DNA from: Pseudomonadota bacterium
Lineage (GTDB): Bacteria > Pseudomonadota > Gammaproteobacteria > Burkholderiales > Burkholderiaceae_F
Direction: 5' to 3'
Assembly (NCBI GenBank): GCA_021842465.1
Contig: JAKBZN010000003.1
Coordinates: 66,582 to 130,581 of the forward strand
DNA: 64,000 bases
The notes beneath the pieces are model-generated. The model was not told the origin of the DNA. It saw nothing but the letters and a program-made list of their open reading frames with translations, and made no database searches. Positions within the stretch are counted from its first letter, which is position 1. Every line of letters starts with the position of its first letter. The position numbers and the translations under genes were made by a program. This document shows, piece after piece, positions 1 to 9,078 of this stretch.

Positions 1-570
1 AAAATTCCCGATCGACGATCCGGGGTAGAAGAACACCGCCGGACGATCGGCCATTTCCGCGATCACGGCCCGAAGGTCGAGCGAACGCGAAAAGTCGCAG
101 GCGATTCCCAGCGCTTCGGTTTCGTCGTAATCCCGGATGGCGCGCGCGACGGTCGCCGACAGGGCACCGCGGGCAATATCAACGCCGACGTAGCGGCGCG
201 CCTTCAGCGCGCGGACCCAGTCGGGCGACTTGCGCCCATCGCCGCATCCGAGATCGATCCATTGCGGCGCGTGCGGCAGTTCCCGGAGTATCGCCTCGCG
301 ATACCGGGCAAAGATTCCTCGTTCGACAGTGGGAAGGTAATACTCGGGAAGGGTGCAGATCCGCTCGTAGAGCGCGCAACCCCGGGCATCGTAGAAGTAC
401 TTCGGCTCGATCGTGGCGTGCCGGCGAAGGAGGCCCTGCACCAGCCGCGCACGTTCGGCGTCCTCGTCCACTTTCCCGAAGGCGACGACCCGCACGGGCG
501 GCGCGAACCCGGCAGAGGCGGTCTCGTGCTGCGAATATGCGGACGCCGGAATTTCCTCGTTCCGTTCCAT
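1..570 (-). CDS. EgtD-like histidine methyltransferase, 5' part only (gene runs off the left edge)
   Basis: About 190 N-terminal residues are readable on the minus strand before the window ends. They carry the hallmarks of the EgtD family (SAM-dependent trimethylation of histidine to hercynine, first step of ergothioneine synthesis): PKYFYDARG, then LPEYYLPTVERGIF, the SAM-binding WIDLGCGDG, and FFYPGSSIGNF at the edge. The ATG at 570 is preceded by GAGG at 8 nt; an in-frame ATG at 591 is an alternative. EgtB, the usual partner, could lie beyond the edge. The family is clear; the exact substrate is inferred, since histidine-binding residues lie in the missing part. Confidence 0.85.
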   Translation of the reverse strand, partial: MERNEEIPASAYSQHETASAGFAPPVRVVAFGKVDEDAERARLVQGLLRRHATIEPKYFYDARGCALYERICTLPEYYLPTVERGIFARYREAILRELPHAPQWIDLGCGDGRKSPDWVRALKARRYVGVDIARGALSATVARAIRDYDETEALGIACDFSRSLDLRAVIAEMADRPAVFFYPGSSIGNF

Positions 571-734
571 CAGGTTCGCCTCGCGGTCCATTTCTCGATG
601 GGTACGCGGATGGGCGCCGAGGGGATGACCCCGAGCCGCCCCTTCCGGACCGCCACGCATCCGGAGCAGGGGATGGTACTCCGCCAACGCACCAAGCAAA
701 ATGATTTTCCGGCATCGGGCCCTACGTATCGCAC

Positions 735-822
735 CCTCACCCCGACCCTCTCCCGCAAGCGGGCGAGGGGGAACGGCAGCGCATCCCGCCGTCAGGAAAT
801 CCTTCTGCCGCGCGGACCGCAG
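735..822. repeat. REP-like palindrome plus extended arm, copy 1
   Basis: Core CTCCCGC-AA-GCGGGCGAG lies at about 750-768. The 3' extension (771-822) is nearly identical to 1312-1362, sharing GGAACGGCAGC, CATCCCGCCGTC and GCCGCGC. The repeated unit is therefore larger than the hairpin. Confidence 0.8.
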
Positions 823-860
823 CGGGGCAGCGTGCCCCCGGGCCAGGCGCACCCCCCGAG

Positions 861-937
861 TTTTCAGACGGATCGCCCAGGCGAGGCGCAGCCCGCCTGG
901 ACGATACTTCTGAAAACGGGAATTTTCAGTAGTATTG
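861..937. repeat. Inverted-repeat cluster of a 15-bp TTTTCAG motif
   Basis: Three related 15-mers occur: TTTTCAGACGGATCG (861), its inverted relative (reverse complement TTTTCAGAAGTATCG, about 903-917), and TTTTCAGTAGTATTG (about 923). Between the first two lies CCAGGCG facing CGCCTGG, so 861-918 can fold into one long hairpin. This could be an insertion-element end or a MITE relic. Confidence 0.45.
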
Positions 938-1210
938 GCAGCGGATGAATTTGGCCCCACCGCCGGATCTTCGACCATTTCCTCAGCCCGTTCGTCGTCA
1001 CCGCGGACGAGGTGCGAGCCCGCCTAGCCGCTGAACATGCCAAAACGCGATGAGCCATCGCGTCCTTTTCCGCCCAGATTCATGATGGATGCCCGGCTGC
1101 CTACCGTACGAACCCGCGCGAGCAGCAACGGCTGCCCTCGGCGTTCCAAGACGGATACGCCACCGGGGTGTTTTCGTCGCACAAGATACCAGCACCATCC
1201 CTATGCCGCC

Positions 1211-1250
1211 GCCCTCACCCCCGCCCTCTCCCGCACGCGGGAGAGGGGGT
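1211..1250. repeat. REP-like palindrome, copy 2
   Basis: Core CTCCCGC-AC-GCGGGAG with C-rich and G-rich outer arms; a strong hairpin. Confidence 0.8.
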
Positions 1251-1284
1251 ACTCCGTCGATATCTTCGATGGGCACTTGCACAG

Positions 1285-1362
1285 GCACCCTCTCCCGCTC
1301 GCGGGAGAGGGGGAACGGCAGCACATCCCGCCGTCCGGAAATCCGTCCGCCGCGCAGAGGTC
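1285..1362. repeat. REP-like palindrome plus extended arm, copy 3
   Basis: Core CTCCCGC-TC-GCGGGAG at about 1292-1307, followed by the extended arm also present at 771-822. It ends just downstream of the stop of the PEP-CTERM gene (minus strand, 1368) and may act as its terminator. Confidence 0.8.
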
Positions 1363-1367
1363 CTGGT

Positions 1368-2003
1368 TCAGATCTTGCGAACACGCCGGGCCAGCCCGGC
1401 TCCGGCAAGGGCAAGCCCCATCAACCCCAGCGTGGCCGGTTCCGGGACGCTGGGCGGAGGCGGGGTCGGGGTCGGCGTCAGGGTCTTCGAAACAAGGTCG
1501 TAGTTATTCTGCGTCCCCAGCCAATAGATCTTGAAACTCGGAACCCAGCTCGAGATCCCGGTTGCGGCAACGTCGAACGTGTAGCTCAGCGTGGAATTCG
1601 CGGCAAGCGTAGGCGCGGCGGGCGTCGTATTGTTCTTGAAGCAGAAAAACGTCCCCTTGCCGTTGCAGCCGTTGGAATTGAGTCCGCCGGACTGGGCGGT
1701 AAACCCGGAAGGCGCAGTCTCGCTCAAATGCGACAGGCCGGAATCCGTAAACGCGAACGCGCCCACGCCGTAGCGACCACCCTTGGTATCCGACGTACCG
1801 TTGATGCCGGCGATGCCGAGCGTGAACGACTCGCCGAGCGCGCCGCCCGCGGATCCGTTGTCGGTCAGCGTATAGGTGATCCCCTCGACGACGAGATCGG
1901 CCTGCGCCGGAGCGGCGAAAAATCCAGCCAGCGCGAACAGGGCGACCGAGCATGCCGCGCGCTGGAGGCCCTTGATTTGCGTGCGTTGGATCGAATGCGT
2001 CAT
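1368..2003 (-). CDS. PEP-CTERM sorting-domain protein (secreted)
   Basis: A 211-residue protein with an N-terminal signal peptide (basic start, then hydrophobic ACSVALFALAGFFAAPAQA) and, at the C-terminus, VPEPATLGLMGLALAGAGLA followed by RRVRK. That is a textbook PEP-CTERM tripartite anchor, recognised by an exosortase/archaeosortase system encoded elsewhere. The middle is Ser/Thr/Asn/Gly-rich with two cysteine-containing patches and no recognised enzyme fold. A Pro/Thr linker precedes the PEP motif. Such proteins are usually exported in association with exopolysaccharide. I chose the ATG at 2003; a TTG at 2021 is also in frame. Stand-alone gene; target or ligand unknown. Confidence 0.85.
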   Translation of the reverse strand: MTHSIQRTQIKGLQRAACSVALFALAGFFAAPAQADLVVEGITYTLTDNGSAGGALGESFTLGIAGINGTSDTKGGRYGVGAFAFTDSGLSHLSETAPSGFTAQSGGLNSNGCNGKGTFFCFKNNTTPAAPTLAANSTLSYTFDVAATGISSWVPSFKIYWLGTQNNYDLVSKTLTPTPTPPPPSVPEPATLGLMGLALAGAGLARRVRKI

Positions 2004-2353
2004 TTTTTCTGCTTTCAACAAAAGGCACCGTTTCTCTCTACTTGGCAGATGTTAAGCAAGTTTCGGGCCGGCGGAGCGATCGATTGACATAGTGAATTGA
2101 TTTATAAGGTGACTTTTCCATTCATCGTGGCGATGGCGCGCGCAGGAAGGGAAAACTCGTAAAGTTTTTCGACGCATCCCGGGCCGCGCGCTTGGCGTCG
2201 GCGATCGAGCGGACGCCCTCACCCCCGCCCTCCCCGCAAGCGGGAGAGGGGGCCCTTCCGCCGCGCAGACTCCGGGTCTTTGACCTGTCCCGGTATGCGA
2301 CTCCCTCGGTCTGAGGCAGCATTGCGGTATCGCCTCTTCCGACCGGAGTCGTC
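2004..2353. other. Divergent intergenic region with a REP-like copy
   Basis: The part next to the PEP-CTERM gene is AT-richer (about 2030-2120) and should hold its promoter. The part next to 2354 holds a REP-like palindrome at 2214-2252. No gene seen. Confidence 0.5.
2214..2252. repeat. REP-like palindrome, copy 4
   Basis: Core CCCCGC-AA-GCGGGAG with C-rich left and G-rich right arms, followed by CCGCCGCGCAGA as in copy 3. Confidence 0.75.
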
Positions 2354-3808
2354 ATGCGGCCCTGCGGCCGATTTCCGCCGCGCAACGGGATGCTCGCGCT
2401 GGTGGTGCTGGCAGGCTGTTCGCTCGCGCCGCGCTACGAACGGCCGGCGGCGCCGGTTGCGCCGCGCTTCGAGGCGCAGCCCGTGTCCGCCGGAGCCGCC
2501 TCCGATGCCGTCGGGCTCGATTGGGAGCGGTTCTTTTCGGACCCGGCGCTGCAGCGCCTGCTGCACCGCGCTTTCGCCGACAACCGGGATCTGCGCGTCG
2601 CCATGCAGCGAATCGAAGCGGCGCGCGCCGAATTCGGCATCCGCCGGGCGGACCAGCGGCCCACCATCAGCGCCAGCCTGTCGGCGAGCCGCATGCACCT
2701 CCCTCCCGGCATGTCCCCGACCGGTACCGCCCTCGATGCGACCGAATACGGCGCAACCCTCTTCCTGAGCACCTGGGAGATCGATTTCTGGGGCCGGGTG
2801 CGCAGCCTCCGGGCGGCGGCGCTGGAGTCCTACCTGGCGACCGTCGATGCCCGCCGCGCGGTCGAGGTCAGTCTGGTGGCGCAGATCGCCGACACCTACC
2901 TGCTCGAGCGCGAACTCGACGAGCGTCTCGACGACGCCCGCCGCGCCCTGACCAATCGGGAGGAGACCTTCCGCATCATGCGGCGCCGCTACGAAGTCGG
3001 GGCGACCTCCCGCCTCGACGCCACCCAGGCGGAAGTCCTGCGGGACCAGGCGCGGGCCGAACTCGCGGTGCTGGAGCAGCAGAAGGCGCGGGCCCGCAAC
3101 GCGATGACCTTGCTGGTCGGCGCGCCGTCGCCGCCGTCGCCGGCATCGGACCACCCGGTGCCGCTGTCGGCGGTCGAACGATCCTTCGCGATCGGGCCGG
3201 TTCCCGGCCTGCCCTCTTCGGTCCTGCTCGACCGTCCCGACGTCCGCGCCGCCGAGCACCGCCTCAAGGCCGCCCACGCCGATATCGGCGCGGCGCGGGC
3301 GGCCTTTTTCCCGCGCATCGCGTTGATCGGCGCGGCCGGACGCGCCAGCAGTGAACTCGACGGCCTGTTCGGCTCCGGAACCCAGGCCTGGCTCTTCGTC
3401 CCCACGCTGTCACTACCCCTCTTCGACGCCGGCCGCAATCGCGCCACCCTGCGCTTGGCCGAGGCCCGCCGCAACGCCGCGGTGGCGGACTACGAACGCA
3501 CCATCCAGCGGGCGTTCCGCGAGGTGGCCGATGCCCTGGCCGATCGGCGCTGGCTGGCGCGGCAGCAGGCGGTCGAGGAGAAGATTGTCGCCACGCAGAA
3601 CGAACGCGTGCGCCTGGCGCAGCTGCGGTACCGGAGCGGCGCCGCCTCCTTCCTCGAAGTGCTGGAGGCCGAACGCGCCCGCTTCGCCGCGCAACAAGCG
3701 CTGGTACAGATCCGCCGCGAACGGTTGTCGGCAATGGTCAGCCTGTATGCCGCACTGGGCGGCGGGCCGAACGATGCCGGCGCACTCACGGAACAGGACC
3801 GACCATGA
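2354..3808 (+). CDS. Outer-membrane efflux lipoprotein, NodT/TolC type
   Basis: A 484-residue outer-membrane factor that would form the exit duct of a tripartite exporter. It begins with a lipoprotein signal peptide ending in LVVLAGC, so Cys is lipidated. Two OEP repeats follow, with typical TLFLSTWEIDFWGRVRSL and SLPLFDAGRNRATLRLAEA segments and long helices (EVLEAERARFAAQQAL). It is the first gene of a four-gene plus-strand operon and its stop overlaps the next start (ATGA). The partner genes point to an ABC-type rather than an RND pump. Substrate unknown. Confidence 0.9.
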   Translation: MRPCGRFPPRNGMLALVVLAGCSLAPRYERPAAPVAPRFEAQPVSAGAASDAVGLDWERFFSDPALQRLLHRAFADNRDLRVAMQRIEAARAEFGIRRADQRPTISASLSASRMHLPPGMSPTGTALDATEYGATLFLSTWEIDFWGRVRSLRAAALESYLATVDARRAVEVSLVAQIADTYLLERELDERLDDARRALTNREETFRIMRRRYEVGATSRLDATQAEVLRDQARAELAVLEQQKARARNAMTLLVGAPSPPSPASDHPVPLSAVERSFAIGPVPGLPSSVLLDRPDVRAAEHRLKAAHADIGAARAAFFPRIALIGAAGRASSELDGLFGSGTQAWLFVPTLSLPLFDAGRNRATLRLAEARRNAAVADYERTIQRAFREVADALADRRWLARQQAVEEKIVATQNERVRLAQLRYRSGAASFLEVLEAERARFAAQQALVQIRRERLSAMVSLYAALGGGPNDAGALTEQDRP

Positions 3809-4884
3809 CCCCACTTCCCCGCAAGACTTGGCAGATCGGCATCGCCGCCATCGTCCTGATCGCCGCGATCGCGGTCGGGGCCTGGATGCAGGCCCGCCGA
3901 AATGGCGAGGACGCCGGGATCGCCAGCGGCAACGGCCGGATCGAGGCGGTCGAAATCGACATCGCCGCGCGGACCCCCGGCCGGGTTGCCGAGGTGCTGG
4001 TGAATGAGGGCGACTGGGTCAAGGCCGGTCAGGTGATGGCGGTGATGGATACCGATGCGCTCCAGGCGCAACTGCGCCAGGCGGAGGCGCAATTGCGCCA
4101 GGCCCGCAGCCAGGTTGCGATCGCCCGCAGCCAGTTGCACCAGCGGCGCGCCGAGCAGGCGGCGATGCAGGCGGTGCTGGCCCAGCGCGACGCCGAGCGC
4201 GACGCCGCGCATACGCGGCAGCACCGCTCGCGGATCCTGGCGCAGGAGGGCGCGAGTTCGCAGCAGGAGGCGGATGACGATGCGGCCCGGGTGCGCAGCG
4301 CGGAAGCCGCCGTGCGCGCCGCGCAGGCCCAGATCGTTGCCACCCGGGCGGCCGTCGCCACGTCCGAAGCGCAGTTGGCCGGCGCAGAGTCCGCCGTGGA
4401 TGCAGCCCAAGCGGCGGTGGCCCGGGTCCGGGCCGACATCGACGACGCCACGCTGCGCGCGCCGCGCGACGGGCGGGTGCAGATCCGCATCGCCCAGCCC
4501 GGCGAAGTCATCGCCGCCGGCGGCCGGGTGCTCGAGATGATCGACCTCTCCGACGTCTACATGACCTTCTTCCTGCCGACTGCGGCGGCGGGCCGGATCG
4601 CGCTCGGCGACGAGGTGCGCCTCGTGCTCGACGCCACGCCGCAAACCGCGATCCCGGCGCGGGTGTCCTATGTCGCCGACGTCGCCCAGTTCACCCCCAA
4701 GACCGTGGAGACCGCAGCCGAGCGCGAGAAGCTGATGTTCCGCGTCAAGGCGCGGATCGATCCGGCCCTGCTCCGCCGACATCGGCTGCAGATCAAGACC
4801 GGCGTCCCCGGCATGGCCTACGTCCGCCTCGACCCCAACCGGCCCTGGCCGGCGCGCCTGGCGCGCTTGCCTCTGCTCCAATGA
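3805..4884 (+). CDS. HlyD/YbhG-type periplasmic adaptor (membrane fusion protein)
   Basis: A 359-residue protein with one N-terminal membrane anchor ([18 protein letters not shown]), a lipoyl-like half motif ([18 protein letters not shown], about residues 60-77), a long alpha-helical hairpin rich in Ala/Gln/Arg (about 85-205), the second lipoyl half ([20 protein letters not shown]) and a beta-barrel region. This is the architecture of adaptors bridging an inner-membrane ABC transporter to a TolC-like duct. Start and stop codons overlap both neighbours by 4 nt, so the operon is tightly coupled. Confidence 0.9.
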   Translation: MTPLPRKTWQIGIAAIVLIAAIAVGAWMQARRNGEDAGIASGNGRIEAVEIDIAARTPGRVAEVLVNEGDWVKAGQVMAVMDTDALQAQLRQAEAQLRQARSQVAIARSQLHQRRAEQAAMQAVLAQRDAERDAAHTRQHRSRILAQEGASSQQEADDDAARVRSAEAAVRAAQAQIVATRAAVATSEAQLAGAESAVDAAQAAVARVRADIDDATLRAPRDGRVQIRIAQPGEVIAAGGRVLEMIDLSDVYMTFFLPTAAAGRIALGDEVRLVLDATPQTAIPARVSYVADVAQFTPKTVETAAEREKLMFRVKARIDPALLRRHRLQIKTGVPGMAYVRLDPNRPWPARLARLPLLQ

Positions 4885-7682
4885 ACGCATCCGCGGCCGA
4901 CGCATCGTCCCCGGCGCTCCCGGCGCCTCCGGTGATCCGGGTGCGGGGCCTCGGCCTGCGCTATGGCAAAACGCCGGCGCTGCGCGATATCGATCTCGAC
5001 GTTCCGGCGGGTGCGCGCGTCGCGCTGATCGGCCCCGACGGCGTCGGCAAATCGAGCCTGCTCTCGTTGTTGGCCGGCGCGCGCGCGATCCAGCAAGGGC
5101 AAATCGCCGTGCTGGGCGGCGACATGGCCGACGCGCGCCACCGGCGGGCGGTCTGCGGCCACATCGCCTACATGCCGCAGGGCTTGGGCCGGAACCTCTA
5201 TCCGACGCTGTCGGTGGCGGAGAACGTCGCGTTCTTCGCCCGCCTGTTCGGACAGGGTCGCGCCGAACGCACGCAACGCGTCGCCGACCTCCTGCGCGCC
5301 ACCGGACTCGCCGCCTTCGCCGACCGTCCGGTCGAGCAACTCTCGGGCGGCATGAAGCAGAAGCTTGGCTTGTGCTGCGCGCTGATCCACGATCCCGACC
5401 TGCTGATCCTCGACGAACCCACCACCGGGGTCGATCCGCTGTCGCGGCGCCAATTCTGGACGCTGGTCGACCGCATCGGAGCGCGCCGGCCGGGCATGAG
5501 CGTGATCGTCGCCACCGCCTACATGGAAGAGGCCGCACGCTTCGACCACCTCATCGCGCTGCACGAGGGCCGCGTGCTGGCGGCGGCGACCCCCGCGGGG
5601 TTGCTGGCCCGGACCGGAACCGCCAGCCTGGAAGCCGCGTTCATCGCCTTGCTTCCGGCGGCGCAGCGCGCCGGCCACCAACCGGTGGTCCTCCTTCCGC
5701 GACCGACCGACGGCGACGGCGCCGCGATCGAGGCGCGTGACCTCACCATGCGCTTCGGCGATTTCGTCGCGGTCGATCACGTGAGTTTCCGCATCGACCG
5801 TGGCGAGATCTTCGGCTTCATCGGTTCCAACGGGTGCGGCAAGACCACCACCATGAAGATGCTGACCGGCCTCCTTCCCGCAAGCGCGGGCCGGGCGTGG
5901 CTGTTCGGCAAGCCGGTCGACGCCCGCGACCTCGCGATCCGGCGACGGGTCGGCTACATGAGCCAGTCGTTCTCGCTCTATCGTGAGCTCACCGTGCGCC
6001 AGAACCTGGCGCTGCACGCCCGCCTGTTCGGCATCGACGCGGCCCGGATCGCGCCGCGGGTTGCCGAGATGGCGCGCGAGTTCGATCTCGGCGCGGCCAT
6101 CGACGCGCTGCCCGATGCGCTGCCGCTGGGCGTGCGGCAGCGCCTCTCGCTCGCCGTGGCGATGATCCACGGCCCGGAAATGCTGATCCTCGACGAGCCG
6201 ACATCCGGCGTCGATCCCGTGGCGCGCGACGCCTTCTGGCGCATCCTGATCGCGCTGTCGCGGCGCGACCGGGTGACGATCTTCCTCTCCACCCATTTCA
6301 TGAACGAGGCCGAGCGCTGCGACCGCATCGCGCTGATGCACGCCGGGCGGGTGCTGATGAGCGACACGCCGGCGGCGATCGTCCGCGAACGGGGCGTGCG
6401 CACGCTGGAAGAGGCGTTCATCGCCCATCTCGAAGCGGCGGCCGGCGACCTCGCCGAGCCGGCACCCGACCCAGCGGAAGCCGGCCATGCCGCGACCGCC
6501 CCACCCGCGCAGCCCGTCGGCAGCCCCGGCAATGGCGCGGCGCCGCGGCCCGCGCGCTTCCGGCTGCGCCGCCTCGTCGGGTATCTGTGGCGGGAATCGC
6601 TGGAACTGCGCCGCGACCCGATCCGGCTCGCCTTGTCCTTGGCTGGAAGCCTGATCCTGATGATCGTGATCGGCTATGGCATCAACATGGACGTCAACGA
6701 CCTGCGCTTCGCGGTGCTCGATCGAGACCAGACCCCGCTCAGCCGCGACTACGTGCGCAACCTCGAGGGATCGCGCTATTTCGTCGAGCAGCCGCCGATC
6801 CGCGATTACGCCGACCTCGACCGGCGGATGCGCGCCGGCGACATCCACCTCGCGATCGAGATTCCGCCGGGATTCGCGCGCGACGTGGCGCGCGGCCATC
6901 CCGTGGCGATCGGCGCCTGGGTGGACGGCGCAATGCCCAACCGCGCAGAAACCATCGCCGGCTACGTGCAAGGCATCCACGACCACTGGCTGCGGACGGT
7001 GGCTCGCCGCGCGCACGGCCCATCGTCGCCGGCGGGACCGGTCGCCATCGCCGTGCGCTATCGCTACAACCCCGACGTCCGGAGCCTGCCGGCGATGGTG
7101 CCGGCGGTGATCCCCCTGCTGCTGATGCTGATCCCGGCGATCCTCACCGCACTGTCGGTGGTGCGCGAAAAGGAGATGGGGTCGATCGTCAACCTCTACG
7201 TCACCCCGGTCACCCGGGCCGAGTTCCTGTTCGGCAAGCAGCTCCCCTACATCGCCGTGGCAATGGTCAACTTCGTGCTGCTGGTGGCCCTTGCCCGCTG
7301 GCTGTTCCGGGTCCCGATCACCGGCAGCATCCTCGCGCTGACCGTGTCCGCCCTGCTCTACGTCGCCGCTTCGACCGCCATGGGCCTGGTGGTGTCGGCG
7401 TTCACCCGCAGCCAGGTCGCGGCGCTGTTCGCGACCGCCGTGCTCACCATCCTGCCCGCCAACCAGTTCTCCGGCATGATCAATCCGGTGTCCTCGCTGG
7501 AGGGGCTCGGGCGCTGGATCGGCGAGGTCTACCCGACCACCTACTTCATCATCGTCTGCCGCGGCACCTTTTCCAAGGCGCTGGGATTCGCCGACCTGCG
7601 GGGCGACATCGCCGCCCTGGCCGCCGCCGTGCCGGTGCTGGCGATCCTCGGCGTGGCGTTGGTGCGCAAACAGGAGCGCTGA
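4881..7682 (+). CDS. Fused double ABC ATPase and ABC-2 permease (RbbA/YhiH-like)
   Basis: A 933-residue inner-membrane exporter subunit joining two nucleotide-binding domains and one ABC-2 permease. NBD1 (about 15-240) has Walker [10 protein letters not shown], signature LSGGMKQK and Walker [16 protein letters not shown]2 (about 275-510) has GSNGCGKTT and [11 protein letters not shown], but a weakened signature ([10 protein letters not shown]). The permease (about 560-933) has one N-terminal helix, a large periplasmic loop and a C-terminal block of five helices. E. coli RbbA/YhiH has the same fusion. The second permease is the next gene. The cargo cannot be told from sequence. Confidence 0.9.
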   Translation: MNASAADASSPALPAPPVIRVRGLGLRYGKTPALRDIDLDVPAGARVALIGPDGVGKSSLLSLLAGARAIQQGQIAVLGGDMADARHRRAVCGHIAYMPQGLGRNLYPTLSVAENVAFFARLFGQGRAERTQRVADLLRATGLAAFADRPVEQLSGGMKQKLGLCCALIHDPDLLILDEPTTGVDPLSRRQFWTLVDRIGARRPGMSVIVATAYMEEAARFDHLIALHEGRVLAAATPAGLLARTGTASLEAAFIALLPAAQRAGHQPVVLLPRPTDGDGAAIEARDLTMRFGDFVAVDHVSFRIDRGEIFGFIGSNGCGKTTTMKMLTGLLPASAGRAWLFGKPVDARDLAIRRRVGYMSQSFSLYRELTVRQNLALHARLFGIDAARIAPRVAEMAREFDLGAAIDALPDALPLGVRQRLSLAVAMIHGPEMLILDEPTSGVDPVARDAFWRILIALSRRDRVTIFLSTHFMNEAERCDRIALMHAGRVLMSDTPAAIVRERGVRTLEEAFIAHLEAAAGDLAEPAPDPAEAGHAATAPPAQPVGSPGNGAAPRPARFRLRRLVGYLWRESLELRRDPIRLALSLAGSLILMIVIGYGINMDVNDLRFAVLDRDQTPLSRDYVRNLEGSRYFVEQPPIRDYADLDRRMRAGDIHLAIEIPPGFARDVARGHPVAIGAWVDGAMPNRAETIAGYVQGIHDHWLRTVARRAHGPSSPAGPVAIAVRYRYNPDVRSLPAMVPAVIPLLLMLIPAILTALSVVREKEMGSIVNLYVTPVTRAEFLFGKQLPYIAVAMVNFVLLVALARWLFRVPITGSILALTVSALLYVAASTAMGLVVSAFTRSQVAALFATAVLTILPANQFSGMINPVSSLEGLGRWIGEVYPTTYFIIVCRGTFSKALGFADLRGDIAALAAAVPVLAILGVALVRKQER

Positions 7683-7684
7683 GC

Positions 7685-8809
7685 ATGCGCGCCGCCAACG
7701 TGCTCCACCTCGGCATCAAGGAACTGCGCAGCCTGGTGCGCGAGCCGATGATGCTGGTGCTGATCGGCTATTCCTTCACCGTCGCCATCTACGCCGCCGC
7801 GACCGTGATGCCCGAAACCCTCGAGAGGGCGCCGATCGCCGTCGTCGACGAGGATCGCTCGCCGCTGGCCGAGCGCATCGTCGACGCCTTCACCCCGCCC
7901 TACTTTCTCCCGCCGCAACGCATCGATCCGACGGAAATGGACGCGCGCATGGATTCCGGAGCCGACACGTTCGCGCTCGACATCCCAACGGGATTCCAGC
8001 GCGACGTGCTCGCGGGCCGGCAGCCGACGATCCAGCTCAACGTCGACGCCACCCGGATGTCCCAGGCATTCATCGGTGCGGGCCATATCCAGGCAATCAT
8101 CCTCGGCGAGGTCGACCGCTTCGCCCGCCGCCACAAGATGCCGGTCGCCTCCGCACCGGTCACGCTCGCGCTGCGCGTGCGATTCAATCCCGAGCTCAAT
8201 CCCGTGTGGTTCGGTGGGGTGATGGAACTGATCGGCCAGATCACGCTGATCTCGATCATCCTTGCCGGCGCCGCGCTGATCCGCGAACGCGAACACGGCA
8301 CCATCGAACACCTGCTGGTGATGCCGGTGACGCCGGCCGAGATCATGGTGAGCAAGATGTGGTCGAGCGCGCTGGTCGTGCTGGCGGCATCGGCGGTGTC
8401 GCTGAGCGGCGTCGTCGAAACGGTCCTGCATGTCCCGATCCACGGCTCGGTGCCGCTGTTCCTGGCCGGAACCGCGCTGCAGCTCTTCGCGACCACCGCG
8501 CTCGGCATCTATCTCGCCACCGTTGCGCGATCGATGCCGCAGTTCAGCCTGCTGCTGATGCTCGTCCTGCTGCCACTGATGGTCCTCTCGGGCAGCGTCA
8601 CACCCCGCGAGAGCATGCCCGCCGCCATCCGTTTCCTCATGCTGGCGGCGCCCAACACCCACTTTGTCCTGCTTGCCCAAGCCATTCTCTACCGCGGTGC
8701 CGGACTCGACGTCGTCTGGCCGCAGTTCCTTGCGTTGGCCCTGATCGGCGCCGCGCTCTTCGGCCTGTCGCTCGCCCGCTTCCGCCAGACGCTCGCGGCG
8801 ATGACATAG
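7685..8809 (+). CDS. ABC-2 type permease (YhhJ-like)
   Basis: A 374-residue permease: N-terminal helix near residues 18-37 (MLVLIGYSFTVAIYAAATVM), a periplasmic domain of about 150 residues, then five to six helices with the family segment REREHGTIEHLLVMPVTPAEI. It starts 2 nt after the stop of the ATPase/permease fusion and is the second transmembrane half of that exporter. The operon ends here, followed by two REP-like hairpins. The adaptor plus fusion plus permease arrangement matches the YhiI-RbbA-YhhJ type of E. coli. Confidence 0.9.
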   Translation: MRAANVLHLGIKELRSLVREPMMLVLIGYSFTVAIYAAATVMPETLERAPIAVVDEDRSPLAERIVDAFTPPYFLPPQRIDPTEMDARMDSGADTFALDIPTGFQRDVLAGRQPTIQLNVDATRMSQAFIGAGHIQAIILGEVDRFARRHKMPVASAPVTLALRVRFNPELNPVWFGGVMELIGQITLISIILAGAALIREREHGTIEHLLVMPVTPAEIMVSKMWSSALVVLAASAVSLSGVVETVLHVPIHGSVPLFLAGTALQLFATTALGIYLATVARSMPQFSLLLMLVLLPLMVLSGSVTPRESMPAAIRFLMLAAPNTHFVLLAQAILYRGAGLDVVWPQFLALALIGAALFGLSLARFRQTLAAMT

Positions 8810-8818
8810 CCTCGACAT

Positions 8819-8858
8819 CCCCTCACCCCCGCCCTCTCCCGCACGCGGGAGAGGGGGT
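8819..8858. repeat. REP-like palindrome, copy 5
   Basis: Core CTCCCGC-AC-GCGGGAG, ten bases after the stop of the ABC permease; the position suits a transcription terminator or mRNA 3' stabiliser. Confidence 0.8.
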
Positions 8859-8871
8859 GAAGACCTCCTGC

Positions 8872-8904
8872 CTGCCACCGCTGCCGCACGCGGGAGACGG
8901 GGGG
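8872..8904. repeat. Degenerate REP-like half copy
   Basis: GCCGCACGCGGGAGACGGGGGG is a decayed second copy immediately downstream of copy 5. Confidence 0.5.
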
Positions 8905-9078
8905 AAACAGCGACAGGCCCACCCAGGAGAGGCGGTACTGTTTCTGCCGGTAACCGAAAAATGCAAGCAAAAGACGGCGCGATTGGGTAGCATCGCGCCC
9001 GGCGTCGTGCGCCGTCCGCGCCGCCTTTCGTACCAACATTCCGTCCCGGAAGCGCCGTTCCGCAGAAGCCGCTGATTC

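Larger units (their letters stand above)
571..1367. other. Gene-free gap of about 800 bp filled with palindromic repeats
   Basis: No credible gene lies here. The gap holds three copies of the REP-like palindrome (about 735, 1211 and 1285), an inverted-repeat cluster at 861-937, and a short coding-like relic around 963-1050. It separates two minus-strand genes, so it should contain the promoter of the EgtD-like gene; I could not pick a convincing one. Confidence 0.6.

Noticed and set aside
6587..7684. Upstream extension of the second ABC-2 permease
   Set aside because: Shadow of the fused ATPase/permease; the true start ATG 7685 follows its stop and fits the family N-terminus.
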